Source: Clavulina sp. PMI_390
Lineage: Eukaryota > Basidiomycota > Agaricomycetes > Cantharellales > Hydnaceae
Direction of reading: 5' to 3'
Assembly (NCBI GenBank): GCA_015039315.1
Contig: WIDE01000028.1
Span: 264,676 to 328,675 of the forward strand
Length of the DNA: 64,000 bases
The position numbers and the translations under genes were made by a program. Each line of letters begins with the position of its first letter. Within the stretch, counting starts at the first letter, position 1. The notes below the pieces were generated by a model. It did no database searches. It was given only the letters and a program-made list of their open reading frames with translations, and was not told the origin of the DNA. This document shows positions 34,002 through 46,002 of this stretch, in pieces.

Positions 34002-36103
34002 CTAGAGAACGCCACTCCAATCAACGCGGCGATCATTTCGGGCGCGAGGCTCGGTCTCGTAGTCGAGGAACTCATCCTCGGTGGCGGCGAGGCCCTTCTC
34101 AAGGTTCGTGGGCTCGATGGGAGTGGCCTTCCTTGGCAGTGGGGGAGGGATGTCAAGGCTGACGTTGCGCTTGATATCCATGGAAGTGTAAGACTCAGTA
34201 GCAGAGTATTGCATGCGGTCGCGGTGGACGTGGATGACGCTGTTGCCGGTCTGAGAGCTCGAAGTGCCCAGACCAGTGTTAGTACGGCCAGATGACTATT
34301 GAAAAGATCATTGAGCGCTCTGAAGACCCTTATAGAGTGTAAAAATTCCACTAGGACTTACCCATTGCTTCACGTTGCTGTTGGGTGTGTTGTTGTCACA
34401 ATTCCAGGTCCCGCGAGCGTTCACTATTGCCATCTGGTTAGGAACGCTGTGGCTTTGAGATCGACAAAAAGAACTTACGGCAGGAAAGCATGCAGTTCGC
34501 ATAGATCTTAGCGAGCGTGATGCAGAAAATGAAGTGGAGAGGTTCGAACTGATGGTATCGCGTGAGTGCGGCGCCCACACAACGCGGAAAGAAATGATGT
34601 CACGTACGACGGCGGTCTACGGGTGATGGAGAAATAAGTAAGCAAACGCTAACCATGTGAATGAAACATATGGCGACTCACGAAAACAGCGAGGACGACG
34701 ATGGCCCAGATGACTGCGGCGGAAAGTGCGGCTAAGCAACAATTTTATTATCATCATGAAATCAGACCTACCAGTGACGACTCCGGTCTGGATGACACCT
34801 GAGGAATAGTCAGCTCGGGCACGTTACATCCGACATGAAAAATGATGCTCACTCCTGGTGATCTTGTCAAGGATATCATCCGTAGCCGGGAATCCGGTGT
34901 GCTTGGCCTGCAGATAGTGGACGAGAGACCAGCTGATGATGACATCCGTCACAGGCGCAGAGGCGAGCCAGAGGATAATGAGCCATCGGAAGCGTCTGAA
35001 TTCAATGAACTTTTTGACAATGAACGCTCCCTCTACGGGAATGGAGGGCCGAGTCAGGGTGAATATCGGCGGTCAGGACCCATGCTTGCTTACCAACAGC
35101 GACAGCGAAGGCAGATCCTATTATAAGGATGATGTTAAGAAAAGATGGCGGGGACAACGAAAAATGGATAAGTGCGTACCGAGAGTCAGGAGGGAGAGAC
35201 CGAAGATGACGATCGTAACCCAAGTCTTCCCCGTCAACCACTTGACACGTCTACCGGCGAGATGCAGCATTAGCACGATATATAAGGAAGGGAAGGATAG
35301 GCTTGACTAACAATCCGAAATATGCTTGGACGATGAATTCTGAGACTGCGGTCTGCGAGAGGGAGCAAGTAAGTGAGGTGCGCCAGCCAAGAACCAGTAT
35401 CTTTGCCGTACAGTCATGATCACTGTGGGGACGATAGGTCAGTAACCCCTGAAGCAACCAATATTGTAAGAGAAAGAGAATACTCACAAAGTCCGAATAC
35501 TAGTGGAGCCCGAGAAGGTTTCAAGGTCAGTGCTATTTTCCTTAAGCATTTGTGAAGGAAGCATACAATAGTTGGCCCCAACGATGTCCTGAACTATGCC
35601 TGTAATGGTGGTTCAGAGAGTAGCATAGATTGTTAGGTGTAGATAATCTTACCGAAATCGATGATCGCATACGTATAACCTGCAAGGACGGCCGAGGATT
35701 AGAGCGATCCAAAGGCTCTGGTACACAATCCACTTACCCATCACGCAGGCAATACAGGAATTAAAGATTTCGAGAACTAGGAGACCTGCAACTAGTATCT
35801 TCATCCATTTCGGATCACTGGAATGATTCGTAGGCGTTAGCCAGCTGCAGAGTGGGTCTGGAGGTAAGGTTAACGAACTCCTTTCCAATGCGATAATAGG
35901 TCACGGTTTGCATGATCAGGAACCCCAACTAAGGACGGAATACCATTAGGTCACCGACGAAGATAGACAGCTAAACGTTATTCGGGACATACGAAGAGGA
36001 TATTTAAGAAGGAGCCAATGATCAGCGGCCCCACTAGCATTTGGGCAGCGCTCTGCGGTGTCCCGCCAAGGGCAGCTAGGGGGTTTGTTGAATTTGCTGT
36101 CAT
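34002..36103 (-). CDS. DUF6534-type multi-spanning membrane protein (paralogue 1)
   Basis: Integral membrane protein of the agaricomycete-expanded DUF6534 family, whose function is not known. Exon 1 (ATG at 36103) reads MTANSTNPLAALGGTP and then MLVGPLIIGSFLNILF, the family's first helix. Later exons give SDPKWMKILVAGLLVLEIFN and ACVMGYTYAIIDFG. The hallmark WLASAPVTDVIISWSLVHYL with KHTGFPATDDILDKITR is also present. A last cytoplasmic exon ends VDWSGVL. Many introns of about 50 bp separate the helices, so single open frames are short. The hydrophilic Ser-rich tail is typical. A TATAAA box (minus strand, about 36198-36204) lies about 95 bp before the ATG. Confidence 0.82.
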
Positions 36104-37107
36104 ATTTCTAGTCTAGATCTGCAGGAGAAGGGGGGGTAGGGTATCGCGGCACAGAGAGGGGGATGGCCAAGTCTCATCAGGGATGCATGACGGAGGGTTT
36201 ATAGCAGGCCCCAGCCCCCGTCGAAGAAGCGGGCCCGGGAGTTGTGAAATGAGACATCAAAGGGCAGAGAATGGTTTTCATTTTGAGACGTATGAAAAAT
36301 AAATTTGTGTCGGGGGAGCACCATGCAGTTCTCGATAAGGATGGTGGACGTAGCCGTGACTGATCACCACAATGATCGTTGTATTACAGTTCAAACGATC
36401 GTCCCCTTACAGAATGGAATGTCCGCGGTCCATCAGAGCGTGAGTGATGTTATGTAGTCTGGGATGAAGAAGCATGCTGGCGCTTCGGTGATGGCGGCGG
36501 CCTTCATCTCGCTCTCAGTTGAGCTCATCACAGTCAAGGTCCAATGCAAATGCTGTCCAACTTTGAACGTGGCTCACCCACTCAGTAAGTGAGTGGACAG
36601 TTCAAAGTACGCGAGGGGCGATCAAATCCTTCGGGATCGGAGCTGGATCATGATCAGAACCCAGCTGGGCTCGAAATAGCATGCGCACAAAGAAAATTGC
36701 TCAGATGACGCTATTACCCAGCACCCCGGGTTTCGCTTCGAGTTTGCTGTTTCATTGGTGTATCCATTCTGGCGAGGGCGTATCGCCTGAAGCAATCAGG
36801 TTATGCCTTGCCTTGTTGGGAGGTAGAGGGGTGTTGAGACGGTCGCTGGGTGGGTGATTGATCAGCCGAAACGCACATCGAGTTTCCCACACTATGAGTG
36901 TCCTCATGTTCCAGCGCTCCCAGCTATGCGTCTTGTGATACTGGATGAAGACTCCTTCGACTCTAAAAACAGCCACCATCAGGAATAGGACATAAAACAA
37001 TTGCAAAAGCTATACGAAGTAAATACATAAGCCCCAAAGAGGGAAATAAACAAACCCGCCACAACTCCGTGCTGCGAGGAAACGGAATCAAAAAATGCCA
37101 AGAAATG
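36104..37107. other. Intergenic region between DUF6534 paralogues 1 and 2
   Basis: About 1 kb. It holds the paralogue 1 promoter next to 36104 and the paralogue 2 3' flank. No gene was supported in the centre. Confidence 0.4.
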
Positions 37108-39146
37108 TCAAAGCATATCACGCCAGTCCACGCGTCTTGTGGGTTTGACTTCTTCTTCACGCTCCAGGTCTTCGGAGTTAAGGGACAGCCCATCACTGTG
37201 GCGTTTTGTCCGATTTCCATCACCCACTACTGTCCGATCCGAGTCCTGCGAGCCGTGATTGTACCCGGTCTTGATGTCCAGGACAACGTCAGGAGCAGCC
37301 GCGTTTGATCCCATGACTGAAAGTCGCTTTGATGGCTCAACCTTGTGTGCGACAAACTCGTTCGTGTCGTGGTGAACACCGACGATCGTGGTCACCTGAA
37401 TAGCGGTGCCAGTAGGCTAATGGAAGCGGAATCATGAGTGTAAGTATACAACCAAAATGCACTAGAATGAGTATTCTTACCCAGTGTTGAGCAGCATCAC
37501 GTTGATCCGCGCGCCACAGTGCGCGAGCGTTCACTACAAACCTATATGAGCCTGGGAGCAAACACCGACAGCGAAAAGGAAGGACATACACTGCGATAGC
37601 ATACTATTCACATAGAACTTCGATATTGGCGCAGTGAAAATGAAATGGAAGTTTGTCGAGATGCGGACCTGGCATGACGCGATGTTAGGATTCTGGGCAT
37701 TGATGATAATGGTAGGTTATACTCACGAAAAGAATGAGGTCGGTGATAGCCCAAATTACTGCATCGCGACGGGGTAGTCAGCACTGCGAGCGAATTATCT
37801 GAAGGTTAATTCCCATGCCGAACGCACCAGTAACAAGTCCCGTCTGGATGATGACTACAGCGCGAGAATGATCAATAATGAACAATGGAGATGTTGTTGT
37901 GTTGGACTCACGTCGAGTGATGCGAGAAATAAGATCATCGGTCGCAGAGAAGCCAGAATGCTTGAATGTCCTCAAGTGATTGGTGAGGGCCCACGTGATA
38001 GCGATATCTGAAGCGACTCCGAGCGAAAGCCACACGATGACGACGGTGGAAAGCTTGTGGAATTCAGTGAATTTGTGAATCTTGAACGAGCCGACTGCAT
38101 TGCGGTCAGTATGGCAACTGGAAAAACATTGTCGCGCAACCTACCAGTTCCCGTAGTGACGCCACAACCTGGAAATATAGAGAGATCAGTGATAATGCGC
38201 ACACTCATGTGGGTCCAAGGGACGAACCAAGCTCGATGATAGCTGCAACAATAATGAGAGCAGGGATAATTCGCTGCTTTGTCAAGCGGTGAACACGTCT
38301 GGATGGTTCAAGTTGTTAGCCAATGGATTGTGAACAAAACAAGATGCTTCTCTTACAGTGCGAAGAAGACTTGAACCGCAGAGGACGAAAGAGCGCACTA
38401 GAGTAAGTCCTGTGGGTCAGGGCCTACTTCCACATCGAGAGAACACGAAAGAGCCGTACGAAAGAAATCACTGTAGCGTAAAAGCCGGAAACTGTCAAAC
38501 CGGTGGCCTCGGGACCAAGGAAAATGTTGACTCACTAATTTCAAACACTGATGAAGGTTTATGATTCGATACGTCAGAAGTGATCGTACACTATGGCTCC
38601 AATGTGCGCTGTGCTTACAATAGTTGGCCGTCAAGATATTCTCGACAATCCCTGTTTACGCCATGATTAGAGCCGTATATTACGGAAATGGAGAGTTGGG
38701 GAGCTCACCAAAGTTGACGATGGAGTAGTAATACGCTAAAAGTGATGGTGTTCATCAATATCCATCACGTTTCCTCGCCTCAAGCGCAGACGAAAGGTTC
38801 ACAAACCTATCCAACCACTAAAGATAGACTGGATGGTTTCGGTAATAATGATAGAGGCGACGAAGATTTTTAGCCATTTTGGGTCCCTAGGAAGCGTATT
38901 GGGTTCATGAGCGATCGTTTGGTTCCGGCATCCAACAATCGGCAACATACTTGGCAGAATGGCGAAAGAATGTCTGTGCTTGTAAAAGGAGCGCGCCATG
39001 CTACAAGATACTGGTATCAGCCACCTCGGACCGGAAACAGCGCCTGAGATCTGGGGTACCAAGACGAGGTTGATGAATGAGCCGATCACCAAAGGCCCCA
39101 CAATTTTACTTGCGGCGGATTTGATCTCAGCGAGGCCGTCAGACAT
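37108..39146 (-). CDS. DUF6534-type multi-spanning membrane protein (paralogue 2)
   Basis: Starts MSDGLAEIKSAASKIVGPLV, then IGSFINLVL at the same intron position as paralogue 1. The next exons read ALLLQAQTFFRHSAK, DPKWLKIFVASIIITETIQS, and the family core WLSLGVASDIAITWAL with FKHSGFSATDDLISRITR. NFHFIFTAPISKFYVNSML follows, and a long hydrophilic tail ends RRVDWRDML with TGA at 37110-37108. The tail's VDWRDML ending resembles VDWSGVL of paralogue 1, so the extreme C-terminus may carry a conserved short signal. A TATAATA-like box lies at about 39238-39245. Function is unknown; the family is a predicted multi-helix membrane protein. Confidence 0.82.
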
Positions 39147-41945
39147 GGAGGGCGGACAGGACTGGGAGACAAAGAGGAAGAGAAAGCTGGGGTCAAAGCG
39201 GAGGAGTTGCGTACGGCGGACGGACAAAGTGTAGTGGTATTATAGGGGGGAACACCTCATCACTAGTACTGATCACCCATCTGTTAGGCGTCTACTCGGC
39301 AGCGTGAGGGGCGGCGTTTAATAGACCGTTCTATCTATGTTCAATGCGAGGTGAGCTCCTCCCCATTCTGCTCTCGGAATTCATCAGCGCTGTTGATATC
39401 AGTTTTGATCATCACACGCATGGATGGAAGCGAAGACTGAGCAGTAGAAGTGTATTGCAACACGCATCCCAAATTCATGAGCGCCCACGGCTGCGGAGCT
39501 CCTTCCAGCCCCCTTCCCGGGCGTAAACACAGAATCGGACCGGCCAGGTATTGTAAGGGGGTCGATAGTGGATAGGGCGTATGAGCCAGGGCACCAAGAA
39601 AGGGACTGCTCATTCATTGACAAGCGATATTGGCATAAAATAGAGAGATGCTTCAGTTGGCTGGCTTGGTGGAATATTCCTTGTTTGTGTTCATTACCGA
39701 ACACAAGCGCCTGGCGCTTATTGCATCTCGACCTTCATCTTGGAGAATAAGAGTTGTTGGAAGCTCAGATTCCATAGAGATGATCAAATTTCATATTCGA
39801 TCAAGTTTGGGGTTGCGGATCGTTCCTCTATCGACAATATGTCTGGCATGGCGGAAACCATAGCAGCCCGTCACCGTTGCAATCCTTTCCAAAGCCTCTT
39901 TTGACTCAATGCGGAATTCCTGGATTAGAAGAGACCGCAAGGATTCTCACATGTTCGATTCTATCGCTTTTGCAGACTATTCTCGTTTTCTAGAACCTGA
40001 CAGTGGCAGGTCTTCTTTCGCCTAATAACTGAAACGACCGTTCCTCTGGCTGCAAGCTCGAATTCCTCTTCCATCACATATAGCTGTGACTGTTTGCTTT
40101 CGGGATTTTTCAATTCTAAGCCACGAGTTTTTCATCAGATGGGCTACGCAATAACAATCAACGTGGCCCGAATATCGTCCATAGTGAAGATAAGCGGAGT
40201 GGGGTAGCATAATGAGGAATGTCAAGAGCAGATGAAATCTCGATCTGACAGCGATGGCGATGTCCCAGTCGCCGAAATTCGCTCAATGAGATCTATGAAA
40301 AATATGAAACAAATCCTCGGAAGGCACGAGGACGACGTCGACGCCGCTGAGCAAAAATAACTTGGCAAATTTGGTTCATTATGGCCTCGGGCATGGTCGG
40401 GGTAGACGGAGGAAGGCAGGAAGCTCAAGGTGCGATTTACGCAACCAGGCATATCCTTGCTGATGCGCGCTGGCCACATGGGTTCGAGGGAGTAACACGA
40501 AACATACACCAATATTCTGGATATTGACAAGGTTACATATCTCCGCATGGTCTCCTAGACCGTGTAATTGCGGCTGTAGAATCCGACATGTCGTGACAGA
40601 ATCGACAACCTCTCGCAGCACATTTGACGAAATCAATCACGGCTCCAGGAGTCGACGATTCACAGCAGCAGCTAGGCAAAAGTCATAGTGAGCCCTTTTT
40701 ACAATAATACTCCGGGGTACGGGCCATCTACGTGGATTAGACAAGGGATCAATCATGCGAGAAGATGGGAGGTCTTCCGTGGAGTCCGCACGAGGCAGAG
40801 ATCAAGCACTGTTAGGGGTATGATGTTGGTGAACCGGCCCCTTAACAGGGGGGCGCTGGTTGTATCCCCATTGTCGCAAGCGAGAAAGTGTAGGCAGAAC
40901 TCCACATATTCCGCTATAGTGCACTGACTCACCAGGCCATCGATCACTATCTCTTTCCCATAATTGTGAACTCGACCTTGACTAGGATAGCCATCATGTG
41001 GGCATCAAGACATTCACACGATGATCCTAAGCCTCAGCAGGGAACTCCATACTGGCTGGTATTGTGAGTGGGGCCAGTGGTACTCTGCCGCCGGAGTCCT
41101 TGAACTAAGGGCCGAGGTAATCTGCACTCCGAGGAGATCGGGGAACCGGGTGTTACATCACGGACCCTTGGACTGCGCCACAGGAACGTTTAGGAAGTCC
41201 CCAATTACCAGAACTCCACCATATTTTTGGCAACTGAACGTAATGATCCCAGAGGAACGTTTTGAGTTGGCCAGCAATACACTATCATAGAACTTAGAAG
41301 CAGTACTGATGCATCATGATATGAAAGAGAATGCTAGAGAAGCCCATTGAAAGCACTTCTGTTGATTCTATTGGAGGATGTCAATCGACGAGCATCCTCG
41401 CCACAAGAAGTGTAAATATTAACCATCCCACTCTCAGCTCTAGTAGTGTGTGCCAAGCGTGTTCAATGGTGGACATGGCCGACATGACCTCGGCGGAGAG
41501 TGCGCTCTTCTGGTGCCTGGTTGAGCGTGACGGCAATACGGGTACGCCGCCGAAGTTTTCTGATGGAACTTTCATGTCCGACAAATAGCACCCAACAATT
41601 TGACGATCCTCATAATTACTTCCGTAACGGATAGGGCATCAGCCGAAAGATACATGATTCGGCGCAGTGGGTGGATCGACCAGTAATGATGCTGAGTATG
41701 CATTGGCCGCGGGGTGGATGACCGACTGCTCAACTGTGTAGCTCAGAGGTCCGTGATCCGTGTGAGGTCGAGGAGATCTGTAAATTAGCGCATGGTGGAG
41801 CTGAGAGTGAATTCAGCGATGAGGAACTTAGAATAAAATGCCGTCAAGAAACAGCTCAAGGGTCAAAGCTATCCATAACAAATACAGAGCTGAGCAGGTA
41901 GCCCACACCCCAAGGACTAATACACTTGAGTATCCCGTGCTGATC
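39147..41945. other. Gene-poor 2.8-kb gap in the DUF6534 array
   Basis: I searched both strands for a fourth paralogue using the helix-1 signature (P-L-I-G-S-F-I-N-L) and the TDDxxxxIxR signature, and found neither. Small frames around 40220-40640 and 41330-41590 (both strands) have no recognised domain. The paralogue 2 promoter occupies the left end. Confidence 0.45.
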
Positions 41946-43959
41946 TCAATGATTGTCTTCTGCACCATCCTCCGGATCTGCCAAGGACGAGTTGAGAGAG
42001 AGGCCGTCAGTTGGTATGACTCGCCGAGAAGATCGCCGTAGTGTGGAGGGGTCAAATGCGATAGGCGAGTGCTCGCGAGTGACGCGGATATTCTTCTCGT
42101 CAAACTGCTTAGACTCTTGCATCTCTTCGTCGTGGTGGGCGCTAGTGCTAAGGGTGACTTTGATGCCCGAGACGTTATCAGGGATGGGGAGCTGACAAGC
42201 GACGGATCAATATTTCCAGCGTTTGCTGAACACGGCACCCCACTCACCTCATGGACCCTGTCGGCATCTTTGATCCATGTAGACCGGGCATTGACTAGGG
42301 GGAAAAGGAGATAAGTGTGGGCCGTGGTGGGCTGATGACATCTTACGTACGCGAGGAGAGCATGCAGTTAGCGTAAAGTTTGGCCAGTGAGATGGTGAAT
42401 ACGAAGTGCAGATTCGTGGTCTATATTGATATTATTAGAGGCATGACGCATTCGTGGCTCCAATACGTACGTAGACAAGCTAATGGGAGATCAGACGAAT
42501 GAGTCTTACAGTAAGTGACATGAACACTGGACGGCACTCACGAATATGGTAAGATCGATGATGGACCAGACAACTGTCAATGAATAGTAAAATTGGTTAT
42601 GGAGGGGTCAGCAGCAACAATGAAAGGCGAACCAGTAATGGCCCCCGTCTGCACAACAGCTATCGAACGAATGAGTATTCTGGTGGACACCGATGACACG
42701 AGGCAGGAACATACCCCGAATGATTTTCCCAATCAGGTCGTCCGTATCCTGGAAACCTGTCTGGTGCTTATGGAGATAGTGTACCAGCGACGCGCTGATG
42801 GCGATGTCGTTCAAAACGCCGCAGGTAAGCCACAAGATGATAATCGGGTTGAGGTCGTGGAGACGAGCAAAATCATGAATTCTATAGACGCCAACTGAGA
42901 CAAGGGAACCTGGATCAGTGCCAGCGAAGTTCTCGTGTGGATCACGCATACCAGTGCCAACGGTAACGCCACACCCTACCGATAGAGCATCAGCGAGCCA
43001 TCCTGTCTTGCTAGGAGAGCAAAATTTCCTCACCAAACTGGAAGATTGCTGCAACAATGATTATGTATGGAAGCCATATCTGACCAGTGAGCCACTTGAC
43101 TCGGCTAAAATGGTGTACATCAGAGATGAGACGGTTGTGTCTGATCGATAGAGGAAAAGATCTAGGATGCACTCACAGAGCAAAAAAGGACTGGACAATG
43201 CATGACGACAAGGTGCACTATTTCCGCAGATAAGTTTCTGAACAGAATGTGATTTATTGGCGTGGGCGCACACTCATGGTCACTAGAAATTTTGAATGTC
43301 ATCAACAATACTCTGAAAAAGGCCAGGGAGGATACTCACGCATCTCAAAAACTAATCACAGAAGGAACGAGCCCAACAGTTCACAACCATTCAACTATGC
43401 AGAGTGCAAGGGCAGACTTACGAACGCTGGCTTCAACAATACGTTGAACATCGCCTAGGTTGCTAATTAAGTAAATGGCAACGTTGGAGCAAGGGAATAA
43501 TTACCAAAATAAAGGATTGTGTATTGGTACCCTGTAGTAAAGGGACGAGAGTGAGAACGCCGCCCAGATTTCTATACTCGACACTCACCGATGAATGCAA
43601 CAACGAGAGTATTCCACGTTTCAGTTACTGTGAGCGCTCCCACAATAAGCTTCAACTTGAGCTGATCACTGGATGCAGGGTAGCGGTCAGGTATGGCTGG
43701 TTCTCCCAAGTGCTTGCAGATGTTTTTGACTGCTCACTTTTTGGCATGGCGAAAATAGTTGAGCGTCTGGAGTATCAGCATTCCAAACTATTGAGTGCAT
43801 ATGACGGCTCGTCAAAAGTTGGTACTAGTTGTGCCAGTCTTAGATGAGACAAACCAAGGTGAGGTTGATGAAGGACCCAATCAACAAGGGGGCAACAACG
43901 TCCTTTGCAAGCTGCAAGACAGTGCTTTGTGGTATACTCGTACTCGTCACATTTTGCAT
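41946..43959 (-). CDS. DUF6534-type multi-spanning membrane protein (paralogue 3)
   Basis: The ATG at 43959 opens MQNVTSTSIPQSTVLQLAKD, followed by LLIGSFINLTL. Later exons read FGMLILQTLNYFRHAKK, DQLKLKLIVGALTVTETWN, and the core IIILWLTCGVLNDIAISASL with KHQTGFQDTDDLIGKIIR. The last part, VNARSTWIKDADRVHE, is spliced to LPIPDNVSGIKVTLSTSAHH and ends EDGAEDNH with TGA at 41948-41946. The intron positions match its two siblings, so the three are tandem duplicates. The acidic tail differs from the VDW endings of paralogues 1 and 2. Function is not known. Confidence 0.8.
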
Positions 43960-44808
43960 CGCGCGCTGGACGAGGTAGGAGGCCTTGCGGGGTTAGTGTT
44001 GGAGGGAAAACGAGAGCAGGATCCAGAGGGATCTCCCGGTGTCTCGCGTGAGGGCCCAGCCCTTTGAGGACTAAATGTCAATTAGTTCTCCCTATCTTCT
44101 TCGCACCATGCGGGGATGAGGGTATAAGGTGAGGGAATATAATCCAATTTCCGTATTAATTTCCCACTTATTTACACTCCGAGATTCGGCACAACTGTGA
44201 ATCTAAGGAGAGCGATGATCTTCAACGAGGACTTTGACGTCTCCGCGGGGGAACGATCCTCGAAAGCAGCCGAGCGACTTTCCGGATGGTTTGCCCGAGC
44301 TTGCAGCCGTCAACATCGTGGACACCACCTCCAGACCTTGGGTTAGTGACACACTCGGTCACAACGGCCCATCGCCAAAGTCATGGTACACTTTGCAAGT
44401 TGGCGGCTGCAGGATTCGCCATTTTTGCGCCTATGAACATTTACGACCATTAAACCAGTTCCACTTCGCCGTGTAAAGCAGGGACCTGCCCACTGGATGG
44501 GGTCCAAATTGTTGCATCCGAGCTCATCGAACGATACTGTAGTAGCACAGTCAACAAGATGTCGGAGTCACAGTTCCAAGCAGTGTGCACCCAAAACGCG
44601 AGAGCGAGAGAGGTTTCCGAGCATGAAGGCATGCTTCATCGTAGCATCATAGTTACGCCGCAGTCATATACTGGGTTTCATATGCTGAGCTCTTGGCGAA
44701 TAATAGTTTTGTTGCGGGCACTCTCGGGAGGAAAGGCGGCATTGTCCGGGCTCCCACCACACCGCATCGCCTCCGATCTCAACAAACAACGTCGATAGAA
44801 CCCAGAAA
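43960..44808. other. Intergenic region upstream of DUF6534 paralogue 3
   Basis: About 850 bp between two start codons facing apart. TA-rich stretches near 44120-44145 could serve the minus-strand gene. No exon chain was recognised. Confidence 0.35.
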
Positions 44809-45156
44809 ATGGATCGCCTCTCGCCCTCATCTTCCTCTTCCTCATTCAGTGACCCCGATGAGCCCATGTTTGAGGGTGAAGGCACCCAGGTTGCTGAGCC
44901 TGGCGAGATGGCCAATCTTGACACGCGTGAAAGCCCTACCACATCGTCCAACAAGCGTCGTGCGCCATCGTCTGGTCCAATGGCATCCCAACCCCACGTG
45001 AAGACCAGAAGCCGCCGCGGAGAAGAAAGTCGCGGGTGGTCAGGGAGCGGCCCGAATCCTGGCGAAGGCCCTAGCCGCCGAGGAACGGGTCCAGATGGTC
45101 GTCGCGAAGAACTAGTTGATGCCGACCTTGCAAAGTACTTGAAGCGCAGTCAGTAA
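44809..45156 (+). CDS. Hypothetical 115-residue Ser/Arg-rich protein
   Basis: Single-exon ATG frame beginning MDRLSPSSSSSSFSDPDEPM and ending LAKYLKRSQ. It is entirely polar: an acidic and Ser-rich first half, then a basic stretch (TRSRRGEESRG) and a Gly/Pro-rich part. Composition is that of a disordered nuclear protein. No domain was recognised, and no upstream exon was needed because the ATG context is clean. It may be a real small gene, part of a longer spliced gene, or chance. Confidence 0.4.
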   Translation: MDRLSPSSSSSSFSDPDEPMFEGEGTQVAEPGEMANLDTRESPTTSSNKRRAPSSGPMASQPHVKTRSRRGEESRGWSGSGPNPGEGPSRRGTGPDGRREELVDADLAKYLKRSQ

Positions 45157-46002
45157 TTCCGGCTCAAAGACAAATATGATTACTGACCATCTTCATATTG
45201 AATATGCATGGTCTGGCGGTTAGTTATTGGTGATCCTTTCTTGGAATCCCAAGCGGCACCAGCGACGGCTTCTCAGCCTTCACAATCTAAGTGATCATCC
45301 CTGCAAGGCAAGTCTTCAAGGTTCAGAAATTTATACTCATTACCAAGTCCCTAATGCGGGTGAACTATCTAGCCGCTTCATTTGTTCCATCCCTACAATT
45401 CACCCAATGCACCGCATCACTCGTGTCTCGTATCGTGTATCACCACCTTTCTGTCAATAATCATTCAAGTACATCCTATGGCCCCAGTATGCTCTCGAGA
45501 TAAGCATCTTCTCTAGCGAGTGTGTTGTGTGAAAGTGAGAGTTTGGTTGTAAGATCTACTGGAAAGCATGCTTGCTGTTGCGATTGCGCCCGACCCATTC
45601 TGAGGATCTACCGACCCCGTTGCGCTACCGTTTCGCATTTTAGGGTCGGGTCAATCAATGTATAATCTGCGCCTGGAGTATGGCGTTGAGGTGTTCATCC
45701 CTTAGGGTATCCCTCGCCAAGCCTGTCAACACTTACAGCGGAATAGAACGATAACAGAATCGCTGGATCCAAATGCTATTGATATGTTGTTTGTTGCTAT
45801 GAGTGTTACAAGTATATATGTCGTATATATGTGGCCAAAGTATTTCCGTGGTACATCCTCTTCCCCTCCCAAAACCAATGAGGTGAACGTCGCGAGAGAA
45901 CAAAGGTAATATGGAATCAAAAATCCAAGGGAATGGAGCAGGGGCAGTGTATGCCGCATGAGCGAAACCTCTTGGAGGGTCGCTCAACCTCCAGCAAGCA
46001 CA
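45157..46002. other. Intergenic region without a supported gene
   Basis: About 850 bp between the small ORF and the 3' end of the BCAS3-like gene. Nothing recognisable was seen. A 3' UTR on the minus strand is expected at the right end. Confidence 0.4.

Noticed and set aside
40222..41588. Fourth DUF6534 copy
   Set aside because: Neither the first-helix signature nor the TDD signature could be found on either strand.
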